A DNA stretch of 64,000 nt from Aphrocallistes beatrix (GCA_963281255.1 OY725496.1:4069723-4133722), one strand, 5' to 3'. Counted from the stretch's first letter, positions 1 to 11,229 are shown. Translations and numbers: made by a program. Notes: generated by a model not told the origin, from the sequence alone.

Positions 1-197
1 TCTCCGTATGTTACTAATGCTAGCTAAAGATAAGATGATTTCATATTAGTTAGCGATTCTACTCGATTCAATTTTCACTAATTGTTTTAATGATGAGTCG
101 AGTATGTACACACGTATATACTAGATGGTTAGATTTAGGACCACGAATGATAGATGAGATATTATCATGAGTTTAACGTTATTGTTTATCTTCCCAG

Positions 198-3100
198 CCC
201 CTGAGTCTCTCCTCCCTCCCACCCTGCTGAGATACAACATCAGCTGCGTTTATATCAGATGGAAAGAACCTGAAAAACCTAACGGAGTCATTCTCAATTA
301 CACTCTGTTCCTGAATGACACCATTACACAGGTGGCTGGTGACATTAGATCGTATCTACTGTGCGGAGTCAGTACAGAGGGTGTGCATGTTGTGAATATT
401 CAAGCAAGCAACAGGTATGATAATATCTCTATGGTAATAGGCAATTTTTGACTCGAATTTTGTAATTTAGTCAGAGAATCCTTGTGAAGAGAGATGAGGA
501 GTCGCAATATAATTGCTATATACATTTACAAATCACTGTTCATGTACAATCAATAACTTATCAAATTGACCATTTTTACCTCGGCTCAAGATAGCGACTA
601 AATCATCGTTCATGCTCCTTAAGAACTCTCTAACTCTCGGGTCCTTCTCTCGCAACTTCAATATTTCGTATAGGTATTGCAGTGTCTTTAACTTTGCTTC
701 TTCATTCTGAGAATGAGACTCCTGGTTGCCTGTTAAAGTTAAGGATGCAGATTTGAAGTCTGTCTCCTGGTCCTCTCTATTCAGTCTTATCGAGCAGATC
801 ACCCTTCTAATGTGAACTATCCGGTAGTACTTGGTCAAACTAAACGCGTCTCCTCCTTCCTCTCCCTGGACATCTACGCCTGTGGTCATTTTCAATTCTT
901 CTATGTCTCCTCTCTCTATCAGATCCTTGCAGATTTCAACTGCGATCGGGCTCCATTCACATTGGGCGCTTTTCCATTCGTTGGGTAGCGTTTCAGCTCT
1001 TAACGCGATTACCGCTTGCTTTAGCTCCTTCCCAGTAAAGCTTTTGCGGAAGCTGCTCAGCTTGACATGTAGATATGCGATGACTTCGCCTCGAGACAGC
1101 CCTGTGTGCGCTGTAATAGTGTTCTCGATGTCGAAGAGCTGAGAGTCGCTCTGTTTGGAGTTAATGTAGCTTATGCGATACCCACTGTTGAGTTCATTCA
1201 CAAGCTCGTCGAAAACCCGCAAGAGGGATTTCGATTCCAGTAAGTGGAAGTGTAGCAGATAACTGAAGAACTCCGAGGTCTCCATCAGCAGGTGTGCATC
1301 CAACCCACTACTGTCAGGTGTGCTCTTGAAGAAGTTGATGAGACAGGACAACACGTGTAGGTACAGCTCTGCGGCTTCCCTTGCGCGTTGTTCTGACCCA
1401 GCTTGTTTCAACATGACCTTCGCTTTAGTCTCCAATCCTTTGATCGTGTTGTACCAGATCCTCTGTAGGAGGTACTTAAACGCATCTGGGTACAAGTATC
1501 TCCCCAGGTAGTTCAAACAATCTCCCAAGTAGTTGAGTGCAGGAGCTAGTCGCTGCTTCTCATTGAACTGAGGCAGGTTTAACTCAATCAAGACGGAGAA
1601 CAGCTGTAAGAATCCGCTGTTTATGCGATAGGCTAGAATGTTTATTTCGAATCGCAGCGCTTCCTCTAGCTTTTTCTGAGTTATTGAGGCCTGATTCATT
1701 CTGCTTTTCTCCTCCTCCGCCAGGTGTGTCTCTCCACTGATGGGAGTGGTCTTCTGCTTGTTCGGGTAGTGCGTACTCTGCATGTCAGTCGTGGTGGTAC
1801 TCCAGAAGTAGGCGCTAGGCTGGCTCAGATTCCTGGTGCTCATTCTGCTCAGAAGTTGGGAGTTCAACCTCTCCCACATCGTAGCCAGTACGTAGATGTT
1901 GTTAATCCTCAGTGCCACATCCTTAGATAACTTTTCTATCCGCTGTTCCCCTGAGTGACGGCTCTCCCTACAGTTGCTGGCATTAATTCCATACTGCTTA
2001 GTATGCCTACAGCCATACGCTAGTCTGTCCCTCTTAAGCTCATCCAACTGATCCAATAACTTGGTTTCATCACCATTCAAAATCTCCAACGCCTCTCCTC
2101 TTTTTAATCCACAGTAATCCATACAAACCAAGTTGTAGGCGAATGTTAGGCAAATCTTGCTTAAGGTTTGGTTGGCTTCAGCGTAGAGCGATGATTTCAT
2201 GTTGGTGTTAATCTCCCTCGTCTCTTCCACTAACTTTTTGGCCTCGAGCATTTCTAACGGAAGTCCAGTGTGAGCAACGTGGGACCGGTTCCAGATAAAT
2301 TTCAACGGAGAAAGTGTTTGTAGGATGTTGATAATGAGTGCGTTGTATCGAGCTATCACTATGATCAGGTCTACGATGCTGTTACTGAGTGGGAGTTTAA
2401 ATCTAACATTTGTCACATGGTTTACTGGGGAGGCAGAGGGGGGAGGGGAGGGGTAGGTAGCATCCTGAGGAGTGGGTGTGACTGAGTTGCTCCCTTCGCT
2501 GGTGGTCGGCGACCCGATAGAGAGGAAAACTCCATCCAAACTTTCTCGAACTGGGATCACACTAAGATTCAAATTGAATTTCGGTAGTTGAGTGGAAGGA
2601 GGATTGTCTGAGAAAGTAACTTCATACTGATTCAAACTCTGCTCACTCGTGCTGGGACTCTCGCAGTTGTCTCGCATCGCCGCTTCATCATCTGAGATGC
2701 TGGAGCATCGATTCGCTGTGAATCTTATCTTTCCCCGGGCGTGCGCACTCTGGGGTACCATTGGCCCCCCTCCGCTACTGTCAGTGAAGTTTCTGCGAGT
2801 TTGTAGTGTTGAGAAGGCAGAAGTTCTTGACTGTGCGAGTGGTCGCCCAACTCTGGACAAATTACTCTCTTCTCCCTCCCTTTCTGTTTCTGTCACTTTC
2901 TGACTGCCAACTGAATTGTTCGGCTCCCACTCGTCACTTTTGATTACCGTTTTAATAAAGTTTGACAATTCCTGTTTTATGCTTGCATTCCATTTCTCTA
3001 TGAACAACCTCAAGAACTCTTCCCTCCAAGTGATGGACTGCTCAGGCAGGTAGCTGGTCCACAGGTCTGTGTCCTGTTGGTCTAAGTTGAACATGAGTCC

Positions 3101-6100
3101 CAACATATTCAAGTCTCTCTCTTCTATCTTCTGTCTATTAGTCGCGTTACCTTTCAACTCCCTGCAGTGCCTCCTACACAGGTATTCAATGTCTTGACAG
3201 ATGAACCGGTAGTATTCCGAGGTAACCAGCTGGGACGCGTTGAAATAGTTCCTTAGAGGCTCCTGGTAGTACTCACGTATGCGTCTTATTTCAAGGGATA
3301 CAATGGAGAGCAGCTTGTTCATCATCACAGCGCTCAGCGTGGGGGTAGAATCCTGATCTGATTTGCTAGCACGGTGGTCTGATGCGATGCGTAACTTCTG
3401 CTGCCCGTATGTTTCTGCTACGAAACCCTTCAACCACTTGGACAGCATGTCCTTAACTGATCCGCTGTTATTCTTACCTTTAGCCTGATTGTTGGTCAGG
3501 TTTGACAGGGTCTGGTAGGTGTCCATCACCAGCTCAAGCAGCAGGACGGATCTGTTCAGGATTCGCTTCACTGAAACTTTAGTTTCTTCAGTGCAGCCGA
3601 GACTAATGATCTTCTCAATTCCGTTGGTCATTAGCTGCTGTATCTTCCTGCTCAGCTGGTTCAGGGTCTGCAGGAATATGTTCTTCTCCTGCTTCAGGAG
3701 GACCATGTTAGCAGCCTGTGGCTTGTTCGTTCGTGGATGAGCGGATATGACATCACTTAACCGGTTTAATTTTGATATCAGTTTCGAGATGATTGACTCG
3801 ATTATCTTGCAATCTTGTATCGAATGGATATTGAACTCTCGAGTGAGACAGTCGAGCAGAGCTAGATGTCTGTAGGTTTGGCTTATCCCGTACCGCAGTG
3901 CGTATTCCTCCAGCAGCCTGGTCGTGGATGGATGGAACGTTCCCTTCTCAGTGCGTGCACATAAACTGGAAAGCTGCTGAAGGCTATCAATGCTGCCGTC
4001 GAGTATGACGTCATCCTCATGCGGGTTGAGATAGCCAGTAAGACAGTTCCCCAGCTCGTACTGCAGCAATGTGCTGAGCAGTATGCTGTAGCTCTTGTGC
4101 AGGTCTCGAGGGAGCGGAATTCGAATTGAAGGTTTTACTCGCACGTCTGCCTCCTTCTTATGATAGAAACCATCGATGAGTTTGAGAATCATTGCTTTCT
4201 CCTCTCTCAGCCAACTGTCATAGCCGGATTTAGTAGGAAAGGCATTCTGTCTATAGTACGGATGCTGTCCCTTCTCCAGCACTTGATAACGATGTTCCAG
4301 TTCTCTGTACAGCGTCTCGGACTTACCAGAGTAGCCTTTAACAAAGAGACCTACTTTAGACCGCACGGACTTACTCACTGTGGTGAAGTCAGCTGTGCCA
4401 AGGCCGAATGCCTGTCTCAGGTGAGCTAGTAGCATTTCTACAGTCTCTATGTGCTGAGACTCTGAAAATTGGCGCTTGGGAATTCTTGCACTCGCACCAT
4501 GGGGTCGAATAATGATATCTTCACTCAGTTTGTCTAGTGGAGGAGATTGTGCTTTGGTCAGATTTAGGTTAATATCAAAAGTGTTTGTAGAGATTGGGGA
4601 TAACGTGTTGGATCGGGAGCAGAATGAACTACTACCAATAGAAAGCCCACCCATTGAGTGGAAAATTGCTCTGTTTTCATCTGTTCCACTTTCTTTGCTC
4701 CCGTTGGCAAACGGTAAGGGCTCTTCTGCTTCTTTGGGCATGACTATCTCCTGGATATCCTCCACTTCGTCTTGTTCTAACTCAGGGGGAGGCGGGGCTG
4801 ACAAGACGGGGAACTCCGCACAAAGGTACGCCAGCTCGAGAGCTCGTTTATCATCATCATTCAACTGCCCTAGCTGTCTCTGTCCGACCTCTGTGCGCAA
4901 TCTCTGTCTGTCAAATTGTGCGAAATGTGAATTGGGTTCATCTGGTTGCTCGATCGGTCTGAGAACTGATTCCGGAAAACTAAATCCCGCCGTGGATAGA
5001 GGAGGAGGAGATGCGATGCAGAGTTTCACACAGGCGTTTCCCTTCGTGAATCTCTGAAAGTATTGGTGTATCATAGACAGGTTCTTTGAATGAGAGATAT
5101 ACCGCATGGCTTGACAGTTCCTCTGATCTGATCTAGACGGGACAGGCGTGGCATTTTGTCTCTCAAGTGAAGATTCGTTTTGAGGTAAGTGGGTCTGAAA
5201 TCCTGTCCATACCTCTATCTCCTCGTCTAGGACGTCGTTTAGGATCTGTTCTGTGATCACGAGGAGGCAGCCCGCCTGTTGCTCTGGGAGGAACTTCCAT
5301 TTCAGTTTGTTCTCAACTTTGATGTACTGTGTGAGAAGTGATGTGCAGGAGGTGTATGACACATTGGAAGAATTGCCCGTGCTGGTTCTATGTTTTCTGA
5401 AGTTATTATGGATTGAAGGGAAAGCTTGAATAGTCGATTCAATTATTGGATTTTCCGTTCTCTCTACCTTTACGCTTGTGTACTTACTTGTCACCTCTTC
5501 TTTGGGATCGACCACTACTTCTATTTCATCTTCTAATTTCGCCATTATAATGTTTGTTTAAATCAGATTTATGAATATTGAATCAGCTCATCCAGATATC
5601 TTATTCTCACAGTGCATAGTCTCATGTTCTACTGTTATTTGATACATATGTAATATGGCTGAGATTGAAGAGGATAGATCTTGTGTATTCGATTAATTAT
5701 GAGTAAGGAATTCTCCATTCTTCGATCCGGAATGGTGAAACAAATTTCTTTCTTCGTGTTTGGGAATAATTACTAGATATGGTTAAAAAAAAAGTGTTAA
5801 GAACATATAAAAAAACTTTTTTTAATAATCGCTTTTTTAACAATTTTTTTCTGCACCATATTATTTAATTTATTATATAAGACATTTTCATTTTTCTTTT
5901 ATTTTTAGTGCTGGAAACGTTAGGAGTGAAATAATCCAGGCTACTTTGGGTGAGTTATTTGTAATAAACAACAACTAACACTTGAGTGTGTCTCTACTAC
6001 CCTATCCAATTCCCTGCAGAGACTACTGTAAATGCTGTTCGCGTGGACAGCCGTTGTGTGGAGCTGAACTGGGCTCAACTGGTATACAACGCCAGTCAAG

Positions 6101-8182
6101 AATCCTTCAGCATCTCTATTGATAACGTCACTATCGCAGTTTCCCATAATGAAACTCGCATTATCGTCTGCGACCTGATAACAGACGGAACTCCGTTCTA
6201 TCTGGAAATTATCAGTTCAAGGTAGTAAACACATAATATCCCTGGAATGCATTTACTTGCCCAATTATTATTTCCACGTATTTCCCTCTCTCAGGGTAGG
6301 AAAGCTTTTCTCAGGCAGCTTGTTAATTCCCTTCTTCGCCTCCTACCCCATCTACATCATTATCCTGGCTGTCCTCATTCCAATTCTGTTAGCCATCCTC
6401 CTACTCATATGCTGTGTGGTACTGGGCATCTGCTGCTGGAGATGCTATAAGCGCGATCACAGGAAAATCACGATCATGAAGCCGGTTGATTTTTGGTCAA
6501 CTGAAGAAGAGTTTGTTGTGAGTTTAATGGATTTTAAAATTTATTATTGTCTATCTGACTACAAATTAAAATTAAAATTTGTTATAGGAAGTGTCGCCAA
6601 CAGATCAGCTGTCTTTAGAACAGGTATTACAGATTCAATCTGCAGGAACTGATCTATCGGGAAGAGACAGAAGTAGTACCTTCGGGTCTTCGGATTCTTG
6701 GATGGTTAAGGACCCAGTACGTTAAGCAACTATTCCTTACAATGAGTTAGTACACACGTATGATTAATCTCTCTCTAGGCGTTGGATGATGCGGAGCGAG
6801 AAGCGTATTTTCACGCGCCAAAACATGATGATTCATTTAACAGTGAGTCCTTCTGTGTCAGTGACAAGCACAGCGACACTTCTTACAATAACGTTACCAT
6901 GACGTCAGAGGACCGGACCATGAGTCACGTCACCCCGCGGAAGGCCTACTCCTTGAAGGGACGGGATCGCCTGTCCGGCACCGCGACTGATCTGAGGAAG
7001 GCAAAGATGCGCCACTCCTGGCATAATCTCAGACACAAACGGTTCGTCAAAAGACCTCCCAGCAAACAGCTTACTCCCAGCAAGAGTGCTAGTGAGCTGT
7101 ACCAGAACGGAGATTTTGAGCTTACTGAATCGAAAGATGAAACAATCATCACTCCCATCACGCCTCATCCTGAGAAAGATGTACCGCCTAAACATGACCC
7201 GACTCAAGAAATGGTTGCACTTGAAAACTCCACTCAACTATCTGAAGTGTATGTGAATCCGATAGAAACAGGGGAGGAATTAGCCGAAACGCACATCTTT
7301 GTCCAAGAGACAGAGGACACTCCCTTAAAACAAGAGTTTGCAGGAGAGGTATATCCCAATCCTTCCTCAACAGAAAAAAAAGAAGAGATACCTGATACAC
7401 CTTTCTCTGTCCAAGAATTTCCGGAAGAAATTGTTCTAAAGTCTGCCTCTACTCAAGAGATTGGCGAAGAAATATCTAAAAATCCTTTTTCTGTTCAAGA
7501 GCCGACAGAGGAAGTGATTTCGAAACCTATCTTCACTGAAGAGGTAGAAGAAATACATGAAAACCCTTTTTCTGTTCAAGAGCCGACAGAAGAAATAATT
7601 TCAATGTCTATCCCTACCCAAGAGATAGAAGAAGAGGTAAACGCAGCGTCTTTCCCTTCACAAGCACCCATAGAAGAGTTGACCTCTACCCCCTTACCCA
7701 TAGCTCAAGAAGCCACAGTTTTTTTTCCGATGCGATTTTCAGGTCAAGAGACGATAGAAGAAGTTGTTTCAGAGCCTCTCTCAACAGAAGAGAGTCGGGG
7801 AGATCTGGCTTCGACACCTCTCCCGTCTGGGGAGGCTACCATCCTGGACTTCGACCCCCCGAAAAGACGACCCCTCCTTTCCAGGCCATCCCTGGACCTG
7901 GTAGAGGGACAAGTTTTGGAAATGGTACAGGGGTACGAGGTGGGAGATCTCCCACTCGAAGAGAACAAACCACACCCAATGCTACACGAACGCTCATTCA
8001 CAGAACTCCCAGAAGAAGAAAGTGTACATAGCCGTAGGAGTGCCTTCCAATCCCCAGGATACCAGCACCAGCTGTCCTTTCTCGACTCAGATCCCCAACC
8101 CACTGATCTTCCTGAGAAGCCCCCTACTCCGGTTGCTGATGAAGTTTCAGATACACAAACCGCGGAATTTAGCACTGAATAA
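198..8182 (+). CDS. FN3-domain single-pass membrane receptor, 3' part (5' end outside window)
   Basis: The gene is read from exons 198-414, 5909-5949, 6020-6221, 6295-6517, 6588-6716 and 6779-8182 (TAA). All junctions are GT-AG and all phases agree, giving about 738 codons in view. The first exon is a fibronectin-III domain fragment (YIRWKEP, then a YTLFLN strand). Exon 6020-6221 looks like a second, shorter FN3 fold (VELNWAQL). Exon 6295-6517 carries one hydrophobic membrane segment of about 30 residues followed by CCWRCYKRDHRK, a stop-transfer region. The remaining roughly 540 residues are cytoplasmic, rich in Ser, Thr, Glu and Pro, with basic patches and imperfect 27-residue repeats containing NPFSVQEP. 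The topology suggests an adhesion or signalling receptor, but no catalytic domain is visible and I cannot name the family. The intron 415-5908 holds a complete antisense gene. A possible ATTAAA poly(A) signal lies at 8300-8305. Confidence 0.75.
533..5545 (-). CDS. Large intronless MUN/UNC13-like protein, nested in an intron
   Basis: One uninterrupted 1670-codon frame on the minus strand, starting at an ATG (5545) and read without introns, lies wholly inside intron 415-5908 of the opposite-strand FN3 receptor. The C-terminal third resembles the MUN domain of Munc13/UNC13/BAIAP3 exocytosis proteins. An MHD1-like patch (NSIVDLIIVIARYNALI) is near residue 1050, a conserved-looking helix (VALRINNIYVLATMWERL) near 1210, and an MHD2-like segment (LGRYLYPDAFKYLLQRIW onward) about 1333-1450. 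MUN proteins prime vesicles for SNARE-mediated fusion. I see no obvious C2 domain, and residues 1-350 look disordered and Pro/Ser-rich. The family call is tentative, and another tethering-complex-like helical protein is possible. Independent coding evidence is the sheer length of the open frame. Confidence 0.7.
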   Translation of the reverse strand: MAKLEDEIEVVVDPKEEVTSKYTSVKVERTENPIIESTIQAFPSIHNNFRKHRTSTGNSSNVSYTSCTSLLTQYIKVENKLKWKFLPEQQAGCLLVITEQILNDVLDEEIEVWTGFQTHLPQNESSLERQNATPVPSRSDQRNCQAMRYISHSKNLSMIHQYFQRFTKGNACVKLCIASPPPLSTAGFSFPESVLRPIEQPDEPNSHFAQFDRQRLRTEVGQRQLGQLNDDDKRALELAYLCAEFPVLSAPPPPELEQDEVEDIQEIVMPKEAEEPLPFANGSKESGTDENRAIFHSMGGLSIGSSSFCSRSNTLSPISTNTFDINLNLTKAQSPPLDKLSEDIIIRPHGASARIPKRQFSESQHIETVEMLLAHLRQAFGLGTADFTTVSKSVRSKVGLFVKGYSGKSETLYRELEHRYQVLEKGQHPYYRQNAFPTKSGYDSWLREEKAMILKLIDGFYHKKEADVRVKPSIRIPLPRDLHKSYSILLSTLLQYELGNCLTGYLNPHEDDVILDGSIDSLQQLSSLCARTEKGTFHPSTTRLLEEYALRYGISQTYRHLALLDCLTREFNIHSIQDCKIIESIISKLISKLNRLSDVISAHPRTNKPQAANMVLLKQEKNIFLQTLNQLSRKIQQLMTNGIEKIISLGCTEETKVSVKRILNRSVLLLELVMDTYQTLSNLTNNQAKGKNNSGSVKDMLSKWLKGFVAETYGQQKLRIASDHRASKSDQDSTPTLSAVMMNKLLSIVSLEIRRIREYYQEPLRNYFNASQLVTSEYYRFICQDIEYLCRRHCRELKGNATNRQKIEERDLNMLGLMFNLDQQDTDLWTSYLPEQSITWREEFLRLFIEKWNASIKQELSNFIKTVIKSDEWEPNNSVGSQKVTETEREGEESNLSRVGRPLAQSRTSAFSTLQTRRNFTDSSGGGPMVPQSAHARGKIRFTANRCSSISDDEAAMRDNCESPSTSEQSLNQYEVTFSDNPPSTQLPKFNLNLSVIPVRESLDGVFLSIGSPTTSEGSNSVTPTPQDATYPSPPPSASPVNHVTNVRFKLPLSNSIVDLIIVIARYNALIINILQTLSPLKFIWNRSHVAHTGLPLEMLEAKKLVEETREINTNMKSSLYAEANQTLSKICLTFAYNLVCMDYCGLKRGEALEILNGDETKLLDQLDELKRDRLAYGCRHTKQYGINASNCRESRHSGEQRIEKLSKDVALRINNIYVLATMWERLNSQLLSRMSTRNLSQPSAYFWSTTTTDMQSTHYPNKQKTTPISGETHLAEEEKSRMNQASITQKKLEEALRFEINILAYRINSGFLQLFSVLIELNLPQFNEKQRLAPALNYLGDCLNYLGRYLYPDAFKYLLQRIWYNTIKGLETKAKVMLKQAGSEQRAREAAELYLHVLSCLINFFKSTPDSSGLDAHLLMETSEFFSYLLHFHLLESKSLLRVFDELVNELNSGYRISYINSKQSDSQLFDIENTITAHTGLSRGEVIAYLHVKLSSFRKSFTGKELKQAVIALRAETLPNEWKSAQCEWSPIAVEICKDLIERGDIEELKMTTGVDVQGEEGGDAFSLTKYYRIVHIRRVICSIRLNREDQETDFKSASLTLTGNQESHSQNEEAKLKTLQYLYEILKLREKDPRVREFLRSMNDDLVAILSRGKNGQFDKLLIVHEQ
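7481..7642 (+). repeat. 81-bp coding tandem repeat (27-residue NPFSVQEP unit)
   Basis: Two adjacent units start at 7481 and 7562, each encoding NPFSVQEPTEE followed by a variable acidic stretch. More degenerate copies extend on both sides (SVQEFPEE about 7410, SGQETIEE about 7740). NPF tripeptides are the known ligand of EH domains in endocytic adaptors. Confidence 0.75.
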
Positions 8183-10008
8183 TCCCAAATTAGAAGATAG
8201 AACTCCAGAGATATTTAGAATACTACTGTTTCACTATTTTTTTTATATTTTATATTTTTGCACCGGACTCTCTACTCATGTACGGTTTAGTATTCTCTTA
8301 TTAAACTATTTCTTATTAACTTCATAGTAGTTATTAATTGGGTTTTCATATTCGTACTATTAGCAAATACGTAGTATTAAACCAACAACCGAACAAATAT
8401 GTAATATTTGAACACGAGCCAATGTCCTACAAATTTCATTATGATTTATCATGGGCAGAGCTGCGGCAAGAAGAAATAATAAATTTGACAGTTAAATCCA
8501 AAAGGAATTAGCTTTTGTAATTATGATCTGAATGAAAAGTATTTTCAAATAGTTAATTGAATCGAAAACCAAAGTCAAATAATAATAACATGTAGGAGTA
8601 TGAAAACTGGGACACATATACATTATATCGCTCAAGAATATTTAGAAATACTAATAAGTTATTCCGAAATTGCACCATTTAGTGGTCCGAAGGTGGTCGT
8701 AATAGTTGTAATTACGAGTTCAATTGCACCTACGTATAAAAGTGGAAATAGTGAAATTTTGAATCTACACTTGAGAGATTTCATATTTAATATAATCAAT
8801 AATAAATGGACTGTTAGATTTCGCAGGATGCTGCGTCCAACGGACGGATGGACATACCTATCAACGCAACGCCCATGCCATAAGGGCATCTCCCCATAGG
8901 AGCTGCACTAAAATGGATATTTTCTGTACTGGCAATTTATTTACGTAGTGTTTTTGATAAGTATAAATTGTCAATTTATGAAAGAGGGAGTCTAATAAAT
9001 TCCTCTAATGAAAACACGCTAACCGGGTACTTTAGAAGTAGGCCATTACAAAGTATAGTCGGCAAACTAAAATGGAGACCTAGGATTAGCATGCCGTGCT
9101 CTATATGTAGAGTGATACCCATAATCTTGATGATAGAATTCGTCTAATAATTACAAAATAGTGTTTAATTAACCCAGGAATAATAGCTAATTACTTTTTA
9201 ATTGATTGTCAAGAAATCCATTCAGTTAATTAAGTATAACAGCAAGCGTACACTATTATATCCACAAAATAACTGTCTAACCTGAGGTTAGGTGTAATTG
9301 ATATCTGTGGTTATTCAATTACAACATTGCTAAGGACCTAGACGAAGGAATGTAGTAGGATGGTTTACTCAAACCTACTATTCTCCTGATAAACTTTGAA
9401 GTTCATAGTACTTTATCATCTGAATAGTTGTCGGCTTAACTGTATGACAAAAAAGAGGAAAATTTCAGATAAATACACTGAGAAATTTTGCATCTTCAGT
9501 AAATTTTTCATTTGTATTTTTTCCTTCTCATTATTGAATTATTTGTTTGACAGTTAATATTGACTCGTAATAATAAATACTCAATTATTAAAACATCTCG
9601 GTTGCTTGGGAAATTATTATAATTACCTTTGCCACAAAGGAATTGATTCATTTAAGACCATCGATACGTGGGAATTAATTGAGGACAATCCTATAGTTAT
9701 AGAGTGGAGCAAAAGTGGACCTTAAATGGTCAGAAATATGGATTATCAATACACGAAACCCCCATAAAATCGACTACAACAATACAGTACTTGATTTATT
9801 AAGACAAAATAATTAATCCATTTCAATTAATTTAAAAGCATACCTAGTTAATAGTAGAGTATCTGGAGTATACGCGTTTTACTGATGCTGGACAGAAGAT
9901 AACTGATAAACTAAGATGTGTTAAAAACTACAACTCTATATTATTTGCCTTACAAAAGAGAGAAGCAGTAACATAAGACCGCCTTGGTGATGGGTACCTG
10001 GAAATGTG
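8183..10008. other. Intergenic, AT-rich, no gene seen
   Basis: This is 1.8 kb between the receptor stop and the NOS1AP stop. Only short open frames with non-ATG starts or no recognisable content occur here. The interval holds both 3' UTRs, since the flanking genes converge, and otherwise I see no structure I can support. Confidence 0.6.
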
Positions 10009-11229
10009 TCATTGGATGGGGATAGGGTTGTGATTGACTGGGTTCAAGTCTTGTCCTAGTTTCAACTTCTCCATTTCTTGCTCAAGCATTGCTACCTTCG
10101 CTTTGAGGTCTTTCGATTGCTCGAGTGCAGCTCTGAGTAGAGATTCCGTCTGGATTCGTTTGTCAATCTCTTCCTTGTGCTGAGTCTTCACTGTCTCTAG
10201 CGCCATGGACAGATGTGCGATCTCCGCTCCTGAGCCTCCATCAGGCGAGAGCCCCAGCTCCTCCGCCGCAGCCACCAGGTCCAGACTCGTGACGGACTCA
10301 TTGCTGAAGGGGTTCGTGCCCCCTTCCGCGAATGGGTTGGGCTGTATCAGGGGCCGCGAAACATTGGGCTTTATCTTGTTGTATACAGAAGTTGTGGGGG
10401 TACGGAACCCGATCTGGTCCTCCACAGGGTGCCAAGGGTCTGTGATGGGAGGGGGGCGGGTGTTAGGGGTCGCAGTGGTAGGCTGGATGGGAGGAGGGAG
10501 GTGGATAGTGGCTTCGGTTATCTGAGAGTCCGAGAGGTCGACTAGCAGATCTTCACTTGCGTTAGTCTTTTCATGTTCCTTAGTTTCATTCATGATTGGC
10601 TCTTGCTCTTTATCTGAGTCTTTGTTGTCGGCCGTCTCTTCTGATTCGTCCTTCTTCTCACCGTTTTCGGTCGGTTTCTTTGGCGGAGGGTTCAGCTTGT
10701 GACAAACCTCGAAGGCTTGCCCGATCGTCCGCACGCATCGGAGACTGTGCCTCTTCTTGCGTCCCTTGAACACTGAACACTTGAAAGAGTCGTCCTGTGT
10801 GTCGCGGTATATGTAACTGTAGATTTTCTTGTCGCGGGAGTCATGGGAGACGTAGAATATTTTGTAAATCGGGTTTGAGTTTAGCACTTCTTCTTCTTCA
10901 TTCCACATTTCATATTGATTCGCAGAACGGAAGTAGTTGCGTCTTCTCTTCGGACGCTTCACAACTTTCACACCATCTACCGAAATGACGATGAGTACAC
11001 GGAGCTTCTTGATGTGTCGCTCGCGGAATTCTTGCCGCGTCCTCCTCATTGCGAGAATTATATCAGCTTTGTTGTTCGGTTTGTTGATTTCGAGAGTGCC
11101 AATGAAACGGGCTTTGTATGGAATCCCATTTTGGAACTCTTCGTCTGAATGCTGCCAGACTTGATCATCTTCTGTCAAACGCTGGTGACCACTCGGGCGC
11201 CGTATACTTCCTCGAGTCTCAGGATTCAT
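10009..11229 (-). CDS. NOS1AP: NOS1AP/CAPON-like PTB adaptor
   Basis: Intronless, 406 codons, ATG at 11227-11229. Residues about 30-185 form a PTB/PID domain that closely follows the NOS1AP type: YKARFIGTLE, AMRRTRQEF, VSVDGVKV, PIYKIFYVSHDSRD, IYSYIYRD and GQAFEVCHKL. Known NOS1AP binds nitric-oxide synthase 1 and scaffolds Scribble/Dexras signalling at synapses and junctions. After the PTB come an acidic Lys/Glu-rich linker, a Pro-rich stretch, NPFAEGG and TNPFSNE (two NPF EH-binding motifs), and a C-terminal coiled coil (about 340-395). The protein ends in PIPIQ, so the PDZ-binding terminus used by vertebrate NOS1AP to reach nNOS is not evident. Confidence 0.92.
   Translation of the reverse strand: MNPETRGSIRRPSGHQRLTEDDQVWQHSDEEFQNGIPYKARFIGTLEINKPNNKADIILAMRRTRQEFRERHIKKLRVLIVISVDGVKVVKRPKRRRNYFRSANQYEMWNEEEEVLNSNPIYKIFYVSHDSRDKKIYSYIYRDTQDDSFKCSVFKGRKKRHSLRCVRTIGQAFEVCHKLNPPPKKPTENGEKKDESEETADNKDSDKEQEPIMNETKEHEKTNASEDLLVDLSDSQITEATIHLPPPIQPTTATPNTRPPPITDPWHPVEDQIGFRTPTTSVYNKIKPNVSRPLIQPNPFAEGGTNPFSNESVTSLDLVAAAEELGLSPDGGSGAEIAHLSMALETVKTQHKEEIDKRIQTESLLRAALEQSKDLKAKVAMLEQEMEKLKLGQDLNPVNHNPIPIQ

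Noticed and set aside
4476-5057. 193-codon plus-strand open frame
   Set aside because: Antisense shadow of the Pro/Ser-rich part of the nested 1670-residue gene. No conserved motifs and no plausible start.
8600-8899. 99-codon plus-strand frame in the intergenic region
   Set aside because: No recognisable domain, AT-rich, no flanking splice sites, and overlapped by an equally long antisense frame.
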